Numbered from the stretch's first letter, positions 17,594 to 26,800 are shown. The stretch is 64,000 nt of DNA from Desulfitobacterium metallireducens DSM 15288 (GCF_000231405.2 NZ_CP007032.1:496001-560000), one strand, 5' to 3'. Numbers and translations: made by a program. The notes: generated from the sequence alone by a model not told the origin.

Positions 17594-18442
17594 GTGAGAA
17601 AGAAGTTAACGTTATTATTTGTAATTTCCTTATCTCTTATCATGTTGGTATCAGGATGCGGATCAAGCAATAGCACTGAAAGTTCAAAAGCCCCTGCAGC
17701 CGCAACAAATGGAACCTTCAAGGTTGGGATGGAAGCGGGATATGCGCCGTTCAACTGGACTCAAAAGGATGCGTCCAATGGTGGGGTTAAAATCGAGGGA
17801 ACTTCAGAATATGCTGGCGGTTATGACGTAGAAATCGCTAAGAAAATTGCAAAAGGGTTAGGAAAAGATCTCGTTATTGTTAAAACAGAATGGGATGGTC
17901 TTGTTCCTGCCTTAACTTCGGGTAAGATTGATGCGATCATCGCAGGGATGTCTCCGACTGAAAAACGTAAGGAAACCATTGATTTCACAAACAACTACTA
18001 TAAATCTAATTTGGTCATGGTCGTTAAAAACGGCGGAAAATATCAAGGCGCGACTTCGATTCAAGATTTCAAAGGTGCGAAAATCACAGCTCAATTAAAC
18101 ACCTTCCATTATTCAGTGATTGATCAAATTAATGGTGTTGCTAAACAACCCGCGATGGACAATTTCCCAGCAATGAGGGTTGCTCTTGAATCAGGGGTTA
18201 TTGATGGATATGTTTCAGAACGACCGGAAGCTGTAAGTGCTCAAACTGCGAATTCTAATTTCAAAATGGTTGAATTTAAAGAGGGTTTTGTGACTTCACC
18301 GGATGATACGGCAATTGCTGTGGGAATTGCTAAAGGAAGTCAGCTCACTCCTAAAATCAATGAAATCTTAGCGGGAATTTCAGAGCAAGAACAGACAAGT
18401 ATTATGGATACGGCAATTAAGAATCAACCCGCTACTAAATAA
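17594..18442 (+). CDS. Amino-acid (probably lysine) ABC importer, substrate-binding lipoprotein
   Basis: 282 residues. Lipoprotein signal peptide with lipobox VSGC (Cys22), a low-complexity Ser/Ala tether, then a family 3 solute-binding domain (FKVGMEAGYAPFNWT, later SGKIDAIIAGMSPTEKR). It captures a polar amino acid outside the membrane and delivers it to the permease encoded next. The start is GTG 17594, preceded by GGAGAGGG. The lysine riboswitch in the leader, rather than the protein sequence, points to lysine as substrate. An imperfect hairpin (18467-18502) separates it from the permease gene and probably lowers downstream expression. Confidence 0.88.
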   Translation: MRKKLTLLFVISLSLIMLVSGCGSSNSTESSKAPAAATNGTFKVGMEAGYAPFNWTQKDASNGGVKIEGTSEYAGGYDVEIAKKIAKGLGKDLVIVKTEWDGLVPALTSGKIDAIIAGMSPTEKRKETIDFTNNYYKSNLVMVVKNGGKYQGATSIQDFKGAKITAQLNTFHYSVIDQINGVAKQPAMDNFPAMRVALESGVIDGYVSERPEAVSAQTANSNFKMVEFKEGFVTSPDDTAIAVGIAKGSQLTPKINEILAGISEQEQTSIMDTAIKNQPATK

Positions 18443-18466
18443 GGTTGGAACATTTTAATATGATTA

Positions 18467-18502
18467 TCAAAACCGGCTACATTATAATGCAGTCGGTTTT
18501 AT
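18467..18502 (+). terminator. Intercistronic hairpin, partial terminator
   Basis: AAAACCGGCTACATT pairs with AATGCAGTCGGTTTT with one wobble and one mismatch. Its position between binding-protein and permease genes suggests partial termination that gives more binding protein than membrane parts. Confidence 0.5.
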
Positions 18503-18529
18503 GATGTTTCTATCATAAGGAGGAGAAAA

Positions 18530-19294
18530 ATGAGCTTTCAATGGCTTGTAAGAATTGTTTCAGAAAACGGGCCCATGTTCATTCGTGGCGCTGGATTGAC
18601 CCTTTATATTTCCTTGATTGGTACAATTATTGGTTCAATAATTGGGCTATTAGTAGGAATTATTCGGACGATCCCCATGCCTGAGCGTGGAGTGAAAAGA
18701 CAATTTTTAAGAGTAATCAATGCTATTCTATCGATATATATTGAATTCTTCCGCGGAACGCCGATGATTGTTCAGGCTATGGTTATCTATTATGGTTCGG
18801 CGCAAGCTTTTGGCTTGGATATCAATCGTACAGTGGCAGCCATCTTTATCGTATCCATTAACACAGGAGCCTATATGTCAGAAATCGTGCGTGGTGGTAT
18901 TGTATCGATCGAGAAAGGTCAATTCGAAGCGGCTCAGGCGATTGGCATGAATCATATTCAAACGATGATGAATGTCGTTTTACCTCAAGTTATTCGCAAC
19001 ATTTTACCGGCAACAGGGAATGAATTTGTCATTAACATTAAAGATACTTCTGTTCTTAACGTAATTGCAGTATCGGAGTTATATTTCCAAACAAAATCGG
19101 TTGCAGGCAACAACTTTAGATATTTTGAATCTTTCTTTGTAGCTTGTGTGCTCTATTTTATTATGACGTTTACGGTTACAAGAATTCTGCGCTATTTTGA
19201 AAGAAAATTAGATGGCCCAGACGACTACATTATGATGGGCAATCAAATGCAAGTCGAAACACCAGAAGATATACTTCGCAGAACAAAAAACTAA
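18530..19294 (+). CDS. Amino-acid ABC importer permease (lysine system)
   Basis: 254 residues with five or so membrane segments of the HisM/GlnP type. The N-terminal helix follows MFIRGAGLTLYISLIGTIIG, and the ATPase-contact EAA loop reads EAAQAIGMNHIQTMMNVVLP (about residues 133-152). AAGGAGGAG precedes ATG 18530. It forms the channel together with the binding protein upstream and the ATPase downstream; a homodimer is expected as only one permease gene is present. The C-terminus extends some 25 charged residues beyond the last span. Confidence 0.9.
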   Translation: MSFQWLVRIVSENGPMFIRGAGLTLYISLIGTIIGSIIGLLVGIIRTIPMPERGVKRQFLRVINAILSIYIEFFRGTPMIVQAMVIYYGSAQAFGLDINRTVAAIFIVSINTGAYMSEIVRGGIVSIEKGQFEAAQAIGMNHIQTMMNVVLPQVIRNILPATGNEFVINIKDTSVLNVIAVSELYFQTKSVAGNNFRYFESFFVACVLYFIMTFTVTRILRYFERKLDGPDDYIMMGNQMQVETPEDILRRTKN

Positions 19295-19329
19295 CAGTTG
19301 ATTTAACGATTCGATAGAGGAGGGGAATT

Positions 19330-20070
19330 ATGGACAAGGTCATTGATATTCAACATCTAAGTAAATCCTTTGGGAGTCATGAAGTGTTGAAGGACATAGA
19401 TTTTTCTGTTAAATCGGGAGAAGTGGTTTGCATCATTGGGTCATCCGGATCTGGGAAATCAACACTTCTGCGTTGTATAAATCTCCTGGAAAAGCCAAGT
19501 GGCGGTCAAATCATTTATCAGGGGGAAAATATTCTTGATGATAAACATGATGTGTATGAATATCGTCAAAAGTTAGGTATGGTATTTCAACAATTTAACT
19601 TATTTAATAATCACAATGTCTTAAACAATTGTGTTGTGGGACAAATAAAAGTGCTCAAACGTCCTAAAGAAGAAGCTGAAAAAATTGCCATGAACTATTT
19701 AAGAGTTGTGGGTATGGAAAATTATATTAACGCAAAGCCGAGACAATTGTCGGGTGGGCAGAAACAACGGGTTGCGATTGCAAGAGCACTTTCCATGAAT
19801 CCGGATGTGATGCTGTTTGATGAGCCGACATCGGCGCTTGATCCTGAAATGGTCGGAGAGGTACTCAAAGTCATGAAGGAACTTGCGGGTACAGGTCTTA
19901 CAATGTTGATCGTTACGCATGAAATGGGATTTGCGAAAGAAGTCGCAGATCGCGTCGTTTTTATGGATAAAGGGGTTATTGCCGAAGAAGGAGCGCCCGA
20001 GCAAATCTTCAATAATCCAACCCAAGAACGGACTCGAGAATTCTTAAAACGCACCTTAATCCAGGGATAA
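19330..20070 (+). CDS. Amino-acid ABC importer ATPase (lysine system)
   Basis: 246 residues. All ABC motifs are visible: Walker A GSSGSGKS (about 37), Q-loop FQQFNLF, signature LSGGQKQR (about 138), Walker [13 protein letters not shown] and switch His in VTHEMGFA. It is of the GlnQ/HisP group that powers polar amino-acid import. AGGAGGGG precedes ATG 19330. The operon ends at a strong terminator (20101-20156). Confidence 0.92.
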   Translation: MDKVIDIQHLSKSFGSHEVLKDIDFSVKSGEVVCIIGSSGSGKSTLLRCINLLEKPSGGQIIYQGENILDDKHDVYEYRQKLGMVFQQFNLFNNHNVLNNCVVGQIKVLKRPKEEAEKIAMNYLRVVGMENYINAKPRQLSGGQKQRVAIARALSMNPDVMLFDEPTSALDPEMVGEVLKVMKELAGTGLTMLIVTHEMGFAKEVADRVVFMDKGVIAEEGAPEQIFNNPTQERTREFLKRTLIQG

Positions 20071-20100
20071 GTTGAATTTATATATGTGCTAAACTCTTGA

Positions 20101-20156
20101 AAAAAAGGTAGAGTGGATCTCACTTTAAACATGAAATCCTGACTCTACCTTTTCTT
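20101..20156. terminator. Terminator after lysine ABC operon
   Basis: AAAAGGTAGAGT pairs with ACTCTACCTTTT, with a 27-base loop and flanking A and T tracts. Confidence 0.75.
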
Positions 20157-20189
20157 GTCATTTTTTATTTTGCATTTTATTATTAGTGT

Positions 20190-20543
20190 CTAATCAAATA
20201 AGATTAAGGCGATGAATTCCAAGTCGGATGTTCCTGTATTTTGAATAGAATGTTTTTCGCCATTCCGAGTAATAATCACATCTCCAGGTTTAACGCTTTT
20301 GGGGTCACCGTTATCATTGACTAGGCCTTCCCCACTTAGAATGACATAGGTTTCAGTATCTCCAACATGTTCGTGAAGACCAATAGATGTGCCTGGTTTT
20401 AAGACATTTTTAGCAAATAGACGGCCTTTACTATTGAATTCATTGCTTTCTACTTCAAGAAAGTGTGTTATCTGTATTTCACCTTTTCCTCCGCGAAATT
20501 CAGAAACATTATCTTGTCTTAAATCTTTAAAACATTTAATCAT
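20190..20543 (-). CDS. Small cupin-domain protein
   Basis: 117 residues forming one cupin barrel. The first metal motif reads GTSIGLHEHVGDTETYVILSG (in part: HEH at about 59-61, E at about 66) and the second PGDVIITRNGEKHSIQN (His at about 97), so a metal site is likely intact. Such short cupins include isomerases, sugar-binding and stress proteins; the substrate is not known. The gene stands alone with AGGAGGTAAG upstream. Confidence 0.8.
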   Translation of the reverse strand: MIKCFKDLRQDNVSEFRGGKGEIQITHFLEVESNEFNSKGRLFAKNVLKPGTSIGLHEHVGDTETYVILSGEGLVNDNGDPKSVKPGDVIITRNGEKHSIQNTGTSDLEFIALILFD

Positions 20544-20631
20544 AATATCTTACCTCCTAAAAACTAAATTCTATAAATCTAAGTTCTATAAAAAATTATA
20601 GCATAATTCGTTTCAGTAGCCAGTATAGGGG

Positions 20632-21495
20632 CTATTTAAATTGTTGTTGAAAGGAAGTCAACGACATCCCTCCTGGAATTCGAATGCGCTTAAGCGTCAG
20701 AGGGTTATCACCTAAATGAACTCTTCCTGGATTAGTCGTAAAACCAAGCTTATATCCTAGTCTTGGCATCATTTCGAGTGTCTTGGTGTTATAACGACTT
20801 GAGGGAAAGCATAAGGCCTCAACATTTCCTCCAAGATGATTTTCAAGATCCTTTTTAGAGAGGACAAGTTCTTTTTCAAGTTGCTGGGAGGAAATTATGG
20901 ATAAGTCTGGGTGAGTTTGGGTATGACTTGCAATGCTGTTACCCTGGTTTGTAAGCTCAGTTAGTTGTTCCCAGGTCATCATATCGGGACCTACCGAATT
21001 TGTGATAATAAAAAAGGTTGCGCTAAAGCCATTTTCATGTAAAATAGGCCAAGCTGACTGATAATTATCAGAATATCCATCATCAAAGGTAATGAGAATA
21101 GGCTTTTCAGGGACGGGTTTATTATTAACTAAAGCTTGATAAAAATCCTCAAGTGACAATGTTGTATATTCTTGGGATTTTAACCATTTCATTTCTTCAG
21201 CGAATTGTTCTACAGGGACACCCAAGTTATTACCCGGTATCGTGCTGATTGAATGATACATAAGAACGGGTATACCCTCTGCTGGAAATGCACTCAGTTT
21301 TACTGAAGTAGGTTTGATTGGGTTAGGTTCTATATTTTGAGATTCCTGTTCCTTTAGCTGTTCCTGTGGAGGTTCTGAACTCGCAGTATTGAACCAGGAC
21401 CCTTTTGGAGGAGAAAGCAGAGGATGAAAAAATAGAGTAAGAAGAGAAATACCTATAATTAGACCGATGGCATAAATATATCTTTTATGATTCAT
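20632..21495 (-). CDS. Membrane-anchored polysaccharide deacetylase
   Basis: 287 residues. An N-terminal anchor or uncleaved signal (about 7-23), a Gln/Pro/Glu-rich linker (about 35-65), then a NodB domain with PVLMYHSI (about 76), TFDDGY (137-141, catalytic and metal Asp) and SHTQTH (190-195, metal His pair). It should remove acetyl groups from cell-wall or exopolysaccharide sugars outside the cell. The exact polymer is unknown. It is divergent from the following sigma operon. Confidence 0.88.
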   Translation of the reverse strand: MNHKRYIYAIGLIIGISLLTLFFHPLLSPPKGSWFNTASSEPPQEQLKEQESQNIEPNPIKPTSVKLSAFPAEGIPVLMYHSISTIPGNNLGVPVEQFAEEMKWLKSQEYTTLSLEDFYQALVNNKPVPEKPILITFDDGYSDNYQSAWPILHENGFSATFFIITNSVGPDMMTWEQLTELTNQGNSIASHTQTHPDLSIISSQQLEKELVLSKKDLENHLGGNVEALCFPSSRYNTKTLEMMPRLGYKLGFTTNPGRVHLGDNPLTLKRIRIPGGMSLTSFQQQFK

Positions 21496-21803
21496 ATTTG
21501 TTATCTCCTTTCAGATTGGGTTACATCATGATATTTTTATATAAGCTAAAACTTTTTCTAATTCTAAACGTGTAATAGTTAAAGAGGTAAATGGAATACA
21601 TCTGACTACAAAATGGTAGTCTAGGGGTTAAGTGGTATAATTCTTGCGACAGTGTTGTTATGTATCTATTTTTATAGGAGATATAAGGCACCTATTATTC
21701 ACTTTATCATGAAGTACTTAGAAAATGGAATTCAAATATTTCATTCTCTCGGAAAGATAAAAGTGCGTGTATTACCGAAAATTGATTGAGGTGATCGTGA
21801 ATT
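21496..21803. other. Intergenic region between divergent deacetylase and sigma operon
   Basis: No gene is seen. TATAAT at 21636-21641 could be a -10 box for the sigma operon, without a clear -35, and GAGGTGATC just before GTG 21804 is its ribosome site. Confidence 0.4.
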
Positions 21804-22355
21804 GTGGATGAGCACAACTTAATAAAAAGGTGTCAGCAGGGGGATAAAGAGGCATTCCAATTATTGATAAGCCAGTATCATCCTTTTGTCTATAAATTCC
21901 TCATTAGAACGACCGATAACGAACAGACAGCAGAGGATTTGACCCAGGAAACGTTTTTAAAGGTCATCCGAAATATCGAGAAGTTTGATACGATGGGACA
22001 GGCGAAGTTCTCGACCTACGTCATTACGATTGCTAAAAATGCCTATATTGATTACTTAAGAAAAGAAAAGAAGTTCAGATACAATATTCCTTTTCCTGAA
22101 AACTTTAATGTTGAGGATTCTAGTGTTCATGTTGAAGATACAATCGTTGATAAGCTGTATGGGCAAGGTATTCTAACGGACTTGGAAGATTTGCCTGAGG
22201 AACAAAGGATCGTTATCAAGTTGAAATATATTGAAGGTCTAACCTTGAAGGAAATTGGCGATCAGCTTGAGCTTGAGCCCAAAACGGTAAAAAGCAGGAT
22301 TCATAATGGTATCGTTAGGTTAAGGAAATTATTAGACAAAGGTGATGAAAGATGA
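21804..22355 (+). CDS. ECF-type RNA polymerase sigma factor, envelope cluster
   Basis: 183 residues with sigma region 2 (YHPFVYKFLIRTTDNEQTAE, DLTQETFLKV) and region 4 (LPEEQRIVIKLKYIEGLTLK followed by the helix-turn-helix). Start GTG 21804 with GAGGTG upstream. The next gene starts inside its last codons (ATG 22352) and encodes a small membrane protein, the usual place of an anti-sigma factor. Genes downstream (zinc-ribbon membrane protein, DedA, two PAP2 phosphatases, a lipid glycosyltransferase) suggest it responds to envelope stress or lipid-carrier shortage, which is inference. Confidence 0.9.
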   Translation: MDEHNLIKRCQQGDKEAFQLLISQYHPFVYKFLIRTTDNEQTAEDLTQETFLKVIRNIEKFDTMGQAKFSTYVITIAKNAYIDYLRKEKKFRYNIPFPENFNVEDSSVHVEDTIVDKLYGQGILTDLEDLPEEQRIVIKLKYIEGLTLKEIGDQLELEPKTVKSRIHNGIVRLRKLLDKGDER

Positions 22356-22639
22356 ATATGAAAGAGATTGATCAAAGGGCGACAGCTGTTTTATTAGCTT
22401 CATTAGATAGGGATCTTGATCTAAAGTGTATGCAACTGAAAGAAAAGCATAAGGAGACGAAATTACAGAAAACCTTTTTTTTAAGCTGCCTCATTATTTT
22501 ACTTTCTTTCTTATTGCAAATCGTATTTAAGGTCTTTAACTTGAACTTCTTATTGATCTTTGTAGTTTATCAGGGATTGGCATTATTTCTTTTAACACCT
22601 TTCGTGCTTAATTTTAATAAAGGGGGGATATCACAATGA
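22352..22639 (+). CDS. Small two-span membrane protein, candidate anti-sigma factor
   Basis: 95 residues, not recognised as a named family. A charged cytoplasmic N-terminus of about 38 residues is followed by two membrane segments (about 41-60 and 67-87). It overlaps the sigma gene by 4 bases and the next gene by 4 bases. The layout is like that of YxlC, the small partner in the B. subtilis SigY anti-sigma pair, but sequence similarity was not tested. Confidence 0.6.
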   Translation: MNMKEIDQRATAVLLASLDRDLDLKCMQLKEKHKETKLQKTFFLSCLIILLSFLLQIVFKVFNLNFLLIFVVYQGLALFLLTPFVLNFNKGGISQ

Positions 22640-23559
22640 GTAGGCTTGAAGCGTTAATCTATAAGCTAAATTTTAAGAAGGCAACCCTAACCTTTATCGT
22701 CATATCTGGGATGCTTTTGCTTCTCTGTTTGTCTAGCATAGCTTATGTATCTCGTGATAAAATTACTATGATTATGGATTACCAAAAAGTTTCCGATACG
22801 TTTGAAAGAGAGGGTGTAACGGATAGATTAAAAACGCAATTACAGAAGTTAGCAACGGACTCAAAGGATATCAATAACGTTGTAATATTAGATAAGGATA
22901 ACACACTTGTTTATAAAGCGAATAATAACCTTATCGGTAATAAGACAAAGCTGCAATTAGTCCCTTATGAAATGAGCAAAGGATACCTTCAAGATAAAGA
23001 TAATCCAGATCAGCTATATAAGGTTGTAAAACCAGAAAATATGATTTTAAATAAAGATTATATCCAAAATGAACAGCAGGTAAGGCAGGACCTTGAAAAT
23101 GAATTGTCTTACGAAACGGATTTTACTTCGAAAGAGGCTTATTTACTGAACTATTTAATAGACAGAGGCACCCAAAGCAAAGTTCTTATGATCAGGACGG
23201 CTAATCCTATTCCTTATGCGGAAAGAATCCTTGAAATTACCGGTGCATTAATAGGATTAATCGTGGCGTTTTATTGGATTGGGTTAGCGCTTTGGGTCTT
23301 CAAAGATGCGGGTAGAAGAAAGTTGAATGCTTCGTTATGGGGATTACTCATCCTTATAACAAATTTGGTTGGCTTCGTGGTTTATCTGATTTATACACAA
23401 AATAATCTAACCTGTTATAAGTGCGGGGCTTTGCAGAGTAAGTTGAACATTTTCTGCTGCCATTGTGGGACTGAGATCAATGAATCCTGTGTGAATTGCA
23501 AATCGATCGTCAGCAAAGGGGATCAATACTGCAGTCTGTGCGGGAGCAAGATTAACTGA
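22636..23559 (+). CDS. Membrane protein with C-terminal double zinc ribbon
   Basis: 307 residues. One membrane segment at about 15-37, an outside domain of about 160 residues, two further spans (about 198-220 and 233-255), then a cytoplasmic double zinc ribbon: CYKCGALQSKLNIFCCHCG and CVNCKSIVSKGDQYCSLCG (CxxC pairs). The start ATG 22636 lies inside the preceding gene. The outside domain has an LxxxDKDNTLVYKA strand pattern reminiscent of Cache-like sensors, unproven. In this operon it could carry an envelope signal to the sigma factor. Confidence 0.65.
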   Translation: MSRLEALIYKLNFKKATLTFIVISGMLLLLCLSSIAYVSRDKITMIMDYQKVSDTFEREGVTDRLKTQLQKLATDSKDINNVVILDKDNTLVYKANNNLIGNKTKLQLVPYEMSKGYLQDKDNPDQLYKVVKPENMILNKDYIQNEQQVRQDLENELSYETDFTSKEAYLLNYLIDRGTQSKVLMIRTANPIPYAERILEITGALIGLIVAFYWIGLALWVFKDAGRRKLNASLWGLLILITNLVGFVVYLIYTQNNLTCYKCGALQSKLNIFCCHCGTEINESCVNCKSIVSKGDQYCSLCGSKIN

Positions 23560-23581
23560 TTTTTGGGAGGCACTCTAAAAA

Positions 23582-24235
23582 ATGAATTTTATAAAGTTTG
23601 GCATTGATGTTTTACTCCATTTGGATAAGTATTTGAACGTGATTATTCAGAATTATGGTTTCGGAACTTATTTGATTCTATTCTTAATTATCTTTGGCGA
23701 AACAGGGTTGGTTGTTACTCCGTTTCTTCCAGGGGACTCGCTCTTATTTGCAGCAGGTGCCTTTGCAGCCATAGGATCGCTTGATATTAAGCTCTTGCTT
23801 TTGATCGTAAGTGTAGCCGCAGTGCTTGGAGATACGGTAAACTATAGTATTGGTAAGTCGATTGGTCATAAAATCTATGAGATGGAAAACGTCAAGTTTA
23901 TTAAAAAGGAACATCTATTAAAAGCTCGTGATTTCTATGAAAAATATGGGGCAGTTACGATCATCATAGCTCGATTTATCCCTATTATTCGTACCTTTGC
24001 ACCTTTTGTTGCAGGAATAGGGGAAATGCGATATGTAAAATTCCTTTCGTATAATATCGTTGGGGGGCTGACATGGGCGGCTCTGGTTACATTGGTCGGT
24101 TTCTATTTTGGGAATCTGCCTGCGGTTAAACATAACTTTTCCTTAGTTATTTTTGCCATCATCTTCATTTCGATTTTGCCAGCCATATTTGGAGTGGTTA
24201 AACAAAAATTAACGGTCAGAGAAGACAAGGCATGA
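23582..24235 (+). CDS. DedA-family membrane protein
   Basis: 217 residues with the DedA/SNARE-associated signature: [22 protein letters not shown] (in pieces, about residues 40-60) and [14 protein letters not shown] (about 140), plus four to six membrane helices with re-entrant loops. DedA proteins include recently described flippases that return undecaprenyl phosphate across the membrane. Here it sits between an ECF sigma operon and PAP2 phosphatases, which fits a lipid-carrier recycling role. AGGAGG-like GGGAGG precedes the ATG. A terminator follows. Confidence 0.88.
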   Translation: MNFIKFGIDVLLHLDKYLNVIIQNYGFGTYLILFLIIFGETGLVVTPFLPGDSLLFAAGAFAAIGSLDIKLLLLIVSVAAVLGDTVNYSIGKSIGHKIYEMENVKFIKKEHLLKARDFYEKYGAVTIIIARFIPIIRTFAPFVAGIGEMRYVKFLSYNIVGGLTWAALVTLVGFYFGNLPAVKHNFSLVIFAIIFISILPAIFGVVKQKLTVREDKA

Positions 24236-24263
24236 TCGTCCTATAAACTCATAAAAGCTTAAG

Positions 24264-24302
24264 AAAAGAGTTTAGGTTTATGCAACCTAACTCTTTTTTT
24301 TG
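24264..24302 (+). terminator. Terminator after dedA-like gene
   Basis: AAAAGAGTT-TAGGTT pairs with AACCTA-ACTCTTTT around a 5-base loop, followed by T-tract. Confidence 0.8.
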
Positions 24303-24340
24303 CGTGTAATAGATGTAACTTAAAATAATTAAAGGGGCCG

Positions 24341-24937
24341 ATGGAAATGTTTATGAATTTATTTGTATTTAAAGCAATTAACGGGGCTGCCCATATGAAT
24401 GGAACTCTTGACGAGATGATGATTTTGTTTTCAAACTACAGTCCGCTTCTATTTGTGGCTGCGATTGCAGCATTATATCTTTATGGAGTTTATCGTAAAG
24501 ATAAGATGTTTAGATATGCAGCAATCGATGCATTTGCAGTAACTGTGATGAGTTTATTTTTAGGCTTCGTAATCGGCATATTTTATTATGAACCAAGACC
24601 TTTTGTCACAGATCATGTTAATTTACTCACGCCCCATGCGCCAGATGCGTCTTTTCCTAGTGACCATTCTTTAGGAACGATGAGTATTGCATTGGGGATT
24701 AATAACACTTATAGAGTTTTTGGAACAATAATGATAATACTATCCTTATTAGTAGGGGTTTCAAGAGTCTATGTTGGCGTTCATTATCCGATGGATGTGC
24801 TCGGTAGCTACCTGATCGTGATGGGTGTAAATTTCATATATAGGCATTTATTACGTGAGAAAATAAGAACTCTTTATTCAAAAATAGAAGAGTATTTATT
24901 AAATCGTATTTCTAGGATAAAACATGAAGAGTGTTGA
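24341..24937 (+). CDS. PAP2 phosphatase, BcrC-like undecaprenyl-diphosphatase
   Basis: 198 residues, five or six spans. The three PAP2 motifs are YYEPRP (about 84-89), PSDHS (about 104-108) and SRVYVGVHYPMDV (about 147-159). The PSDHS form and N-terminal region (FKAINGAAHMNGTLDEMM) are those of BcrC-type undecaprenyl pyrophosphate phosphatases, which regenerate the lipid carrier outside the membrane. It is followed by a glycolipid glycosyltransferase and a second PAP2 gene. Confidence 0.82.
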   Translation: MEMFMNLFVFKAINGAAHMNGTLDEMMILFSNYSPLLFVAAIAALYLYGVYRKDKMFRYAAIDAFAVTVMSLFLGFVIGIFYYEPRPFVTDHVNLLTPHAPDASFPSDHSLGTMSIALGINNTYRVFGTIMIILSLLVGVSRVYVGVHYPMDVLGSYLIVMGVNFIYRHLLREKIRTLYSKIEEYLLNRISRIKHEEC

Positions 24938-24979
24938 TGTTAAGGCGAATTAGTTTGAAATCTCATGGAGGTTAGCTAG

Positions 24980-26131
24980 ATGAGTAGTTTACGGGTATTA
25001 GTCATCTCCGCCAAGTTTGGAGCGGGGCACGTAAGAGCTGCTGAGGCGGTTATTGATGTTATTCGGGAGAAAAACCCCCATGCTGAGATTTATCATGAGG
25101 ATTTTGGAGCGTACCTAAATAAGGTGTTTAATTCAGTATTAAAAACCGCATATATTGATATGATTAAATATACCCCCAAATTATGGGGAAAGTTCTATTA
25201 CAAAACATCGGAGATTCCCCCCGATTCCTTATTTCAGCGCTTTTTAAATGGGTTGGGTCGCCGTGAATTGCTAACATATATTCACACTTTACAGCCTGAT
25301 CTAATCGTATGTACGTATCCAACGATATCGGGTGTTCTTGCTCAGCTTAGAAAAAATCAACTCCTTAATATTCCTTTAGCTACGGTAGTGACTGATTATG
25401 CCATTCACAACCAATGGGTTCATCAAGGGATTGATTTATACCTTGTGGGTTCGCAAGAAGTATACGAGGGCTTAGTTAAACGGGGAATAGATCCTAATTG
25501 CATTAAAATAACAGGAATTCCAGTTAGCCTCAAATTTGAAAGCGAGTTAAACCGCAAAGAGTTGGTCGATAAATTTGGGCTTAATCCAAAACATCCTACG
25601 ATTTTGGTGATGGGAGGGGCTTACGGAGTTTTAAATGGCGCATCACGTATATGCAAGATGATTGCTGGAAGTGAAATTCCTGTTCAGTTAATCATCGTTT
25701 GCGGGAAGGATAAACGGTTATATAATACGATTGAACGTGCAGTGAGAGAATCAAAAAATAAAGTGTTACTTTTTGGGTTTGTGAGAAATGTTGAGGAACT
25801 TATGACCGTCTCGGATGTTGTTATAACTAAAGCCGGTGGCTTAACTGTGTCAGAAGCATTAACCAAACAATTACCCCTCGTGATTTACAAACCTATACCG
25901 GGTCAAGAAGAAGAAAATGCTAATTTTCTAAAAAGAATAGGCGCAGGAAAGATCGCAACCCATGAGGAGGAACTCGGTCAAATCATGGGTGCTCTTATAG
26001 AGAACTTGGATGAGAGAGAGACGATGCGTCAAGCGGCTTCATGTGCAATACCCGGTCGAGCGGCAGAAAAGGCTGCAGATTATATGTTAGAGCTCATTGA
26101 CGATTGGAACAGCACACAAAAAGCAGGTTAG
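24980..26131 (+). CDS. Diacylglycerol glycosyltransferase (MGDG synthase/UgtP type)
   Basis: 383 residues, GT-B fold. The N-terminal domain begins with VLVISAKFGAGHVRAAEAV (about residues 5-23), the MGDG-synthase marker; the C-terminal domain holds VMGGAYGVLNG (about 211) and the nucleotide-sugar region KAGGLTVSEAL (about 284) with PGQEEENANFL. It adds glucose or galactose from a UDP-sugar to diacylglycerol at the membrane, giving glycolipids and possibly a lipoteichoic acid anchor. It lies between two PAP2 genes on the same strand, so phosphatidate phosphatase activity of a neighbour could supply diacylglycerol. Confidence 0.85.
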   Translation: MSSLRVLVISAKFGAGHVRAAEAVIDVIREKNPHAEIYHEDFGAYLNKVFNSVLKTAYIDMIKYTPKLWGKFYYKTSEIPPDSLFQRFLNGLGRRELLTYIHTLQPDLIVCTYPTISGVLAQLRKNQLLNIPLATVVTDYAIHNQWVHQGIDLYLVGSQEVYEGLVKRGIDPNCIKITGIPVSLKFESELNRKELVDKFGLNPKHPTILVMGGAYGVLNGASRICKMIAGSEIPVQLIIVCGKDKRLYNTIERAVRESKNKVLLFGFVRNVEELMTVSDVVITKAGGLTVSEALTKQLPLVIYKPIPGQEEENANFLKRIGAGKIATHEEELGQIMGALIENLDERETMRQAASCAIPGRAAEKAADYMLELIDDWNSTQKAG

Positions 26132-26176
26132 TTAAACGTGTATTAAAGCATAGATTAAAGGTGGAGAAGACCGGGT

Positions 26177-26743
26177 ATGAACTTTATACAAAGTTTTGAT
26201 TGGGGATTTTTGAACTTCATTAATAATTTTCATAATCCCTTTATGGATCAGTTGATGATTATTCTGACGTTCTTAGGGAATCTGGGACTGATTTGGATTT
26301 TAATAGCCGTAGGGTTATTGTTTTTACCCCAATATAGAAAAGTTGGCTTCATGGTCATTTGCGCATTAATATTAAGTTCAATTTTGGGTGACGAATTATT
26401 GAAGAATCTTATACAAAGGCCAAGGCCTTTTGTAGCTGATCCAGCAGCTCAACTCCTCATAACTAAGCCTTTATCCTACTCCTTTCCATCAGGACATACT
26501 GCATCTGCGTTTGCTGCGGCAGGAATACTTGCGAAAATGGTGAAGAAATACAGAGGCTATGTAATCGCGCTGGCTTCGCTGATCGCTTTTTCGAGGATGT
26601 ATCTCTTCGTCCACTATCCTACAGATATAATTGGAGGAATTATCGTAGGTCTTTTTAGTTCAAAAATTGTATTGTACTTCTTTGAACTGGAGAGTCAAAG
26701 GTCTAGTCATAAAGATGAAAGCAAAGGAAATATGGGTGTTTAA
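26177..26743 (+). CDS. PAP2-family membrane phosphatase
   Basis: 188 residues, six spans. Motifs KNLIQRPRPF (about 74-83), PSGHTASAFA (about 103-112) and SRMYLFVHYPTDIIGG (about 138-153) keep all catalytic residues. The PSGH form differs from the BcrC-like neighbour and is common in phosphatidic acid or phosphatidylglycerophosphate phosphatases. Located just after the glycosyltransferase gene, it could make its diacylglycerol substrate; undecaprenyl diphosphate is the alternative. A terminator follows. Confidence 0.85.
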   Translation: MNFIQSFDWGFLNFINNFHNPFMDQLMIILTFLGNLGLIWILIAVGLLFLPQYRKVGFMVICALILSSILGDELLKNLIQRPRPFVADPAAQLLITKPLSYSFPSGHTASAFAAAGILAKMVKKYRGYVIALASLIAFSRMYLFVHYPTDIIGGIIVGLFSSKIVLYFFELESQRSSHKDESKGNMGV

Positions 26744-26753
26744 GTTTATTGAA

Positions 26754-26800
26754 AAAGATCTCCAATTGTAGAATTCTATATCTACAGTAGGAGATCTTCC
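26754..26800. terminator. Terminator after PAP2 gene
   Basis: AAGATCTCC pairs with GGAGATCTT across a longer loop containing a second small hairpin (TGTAGA/TCTACA). Confidence 0.65.
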
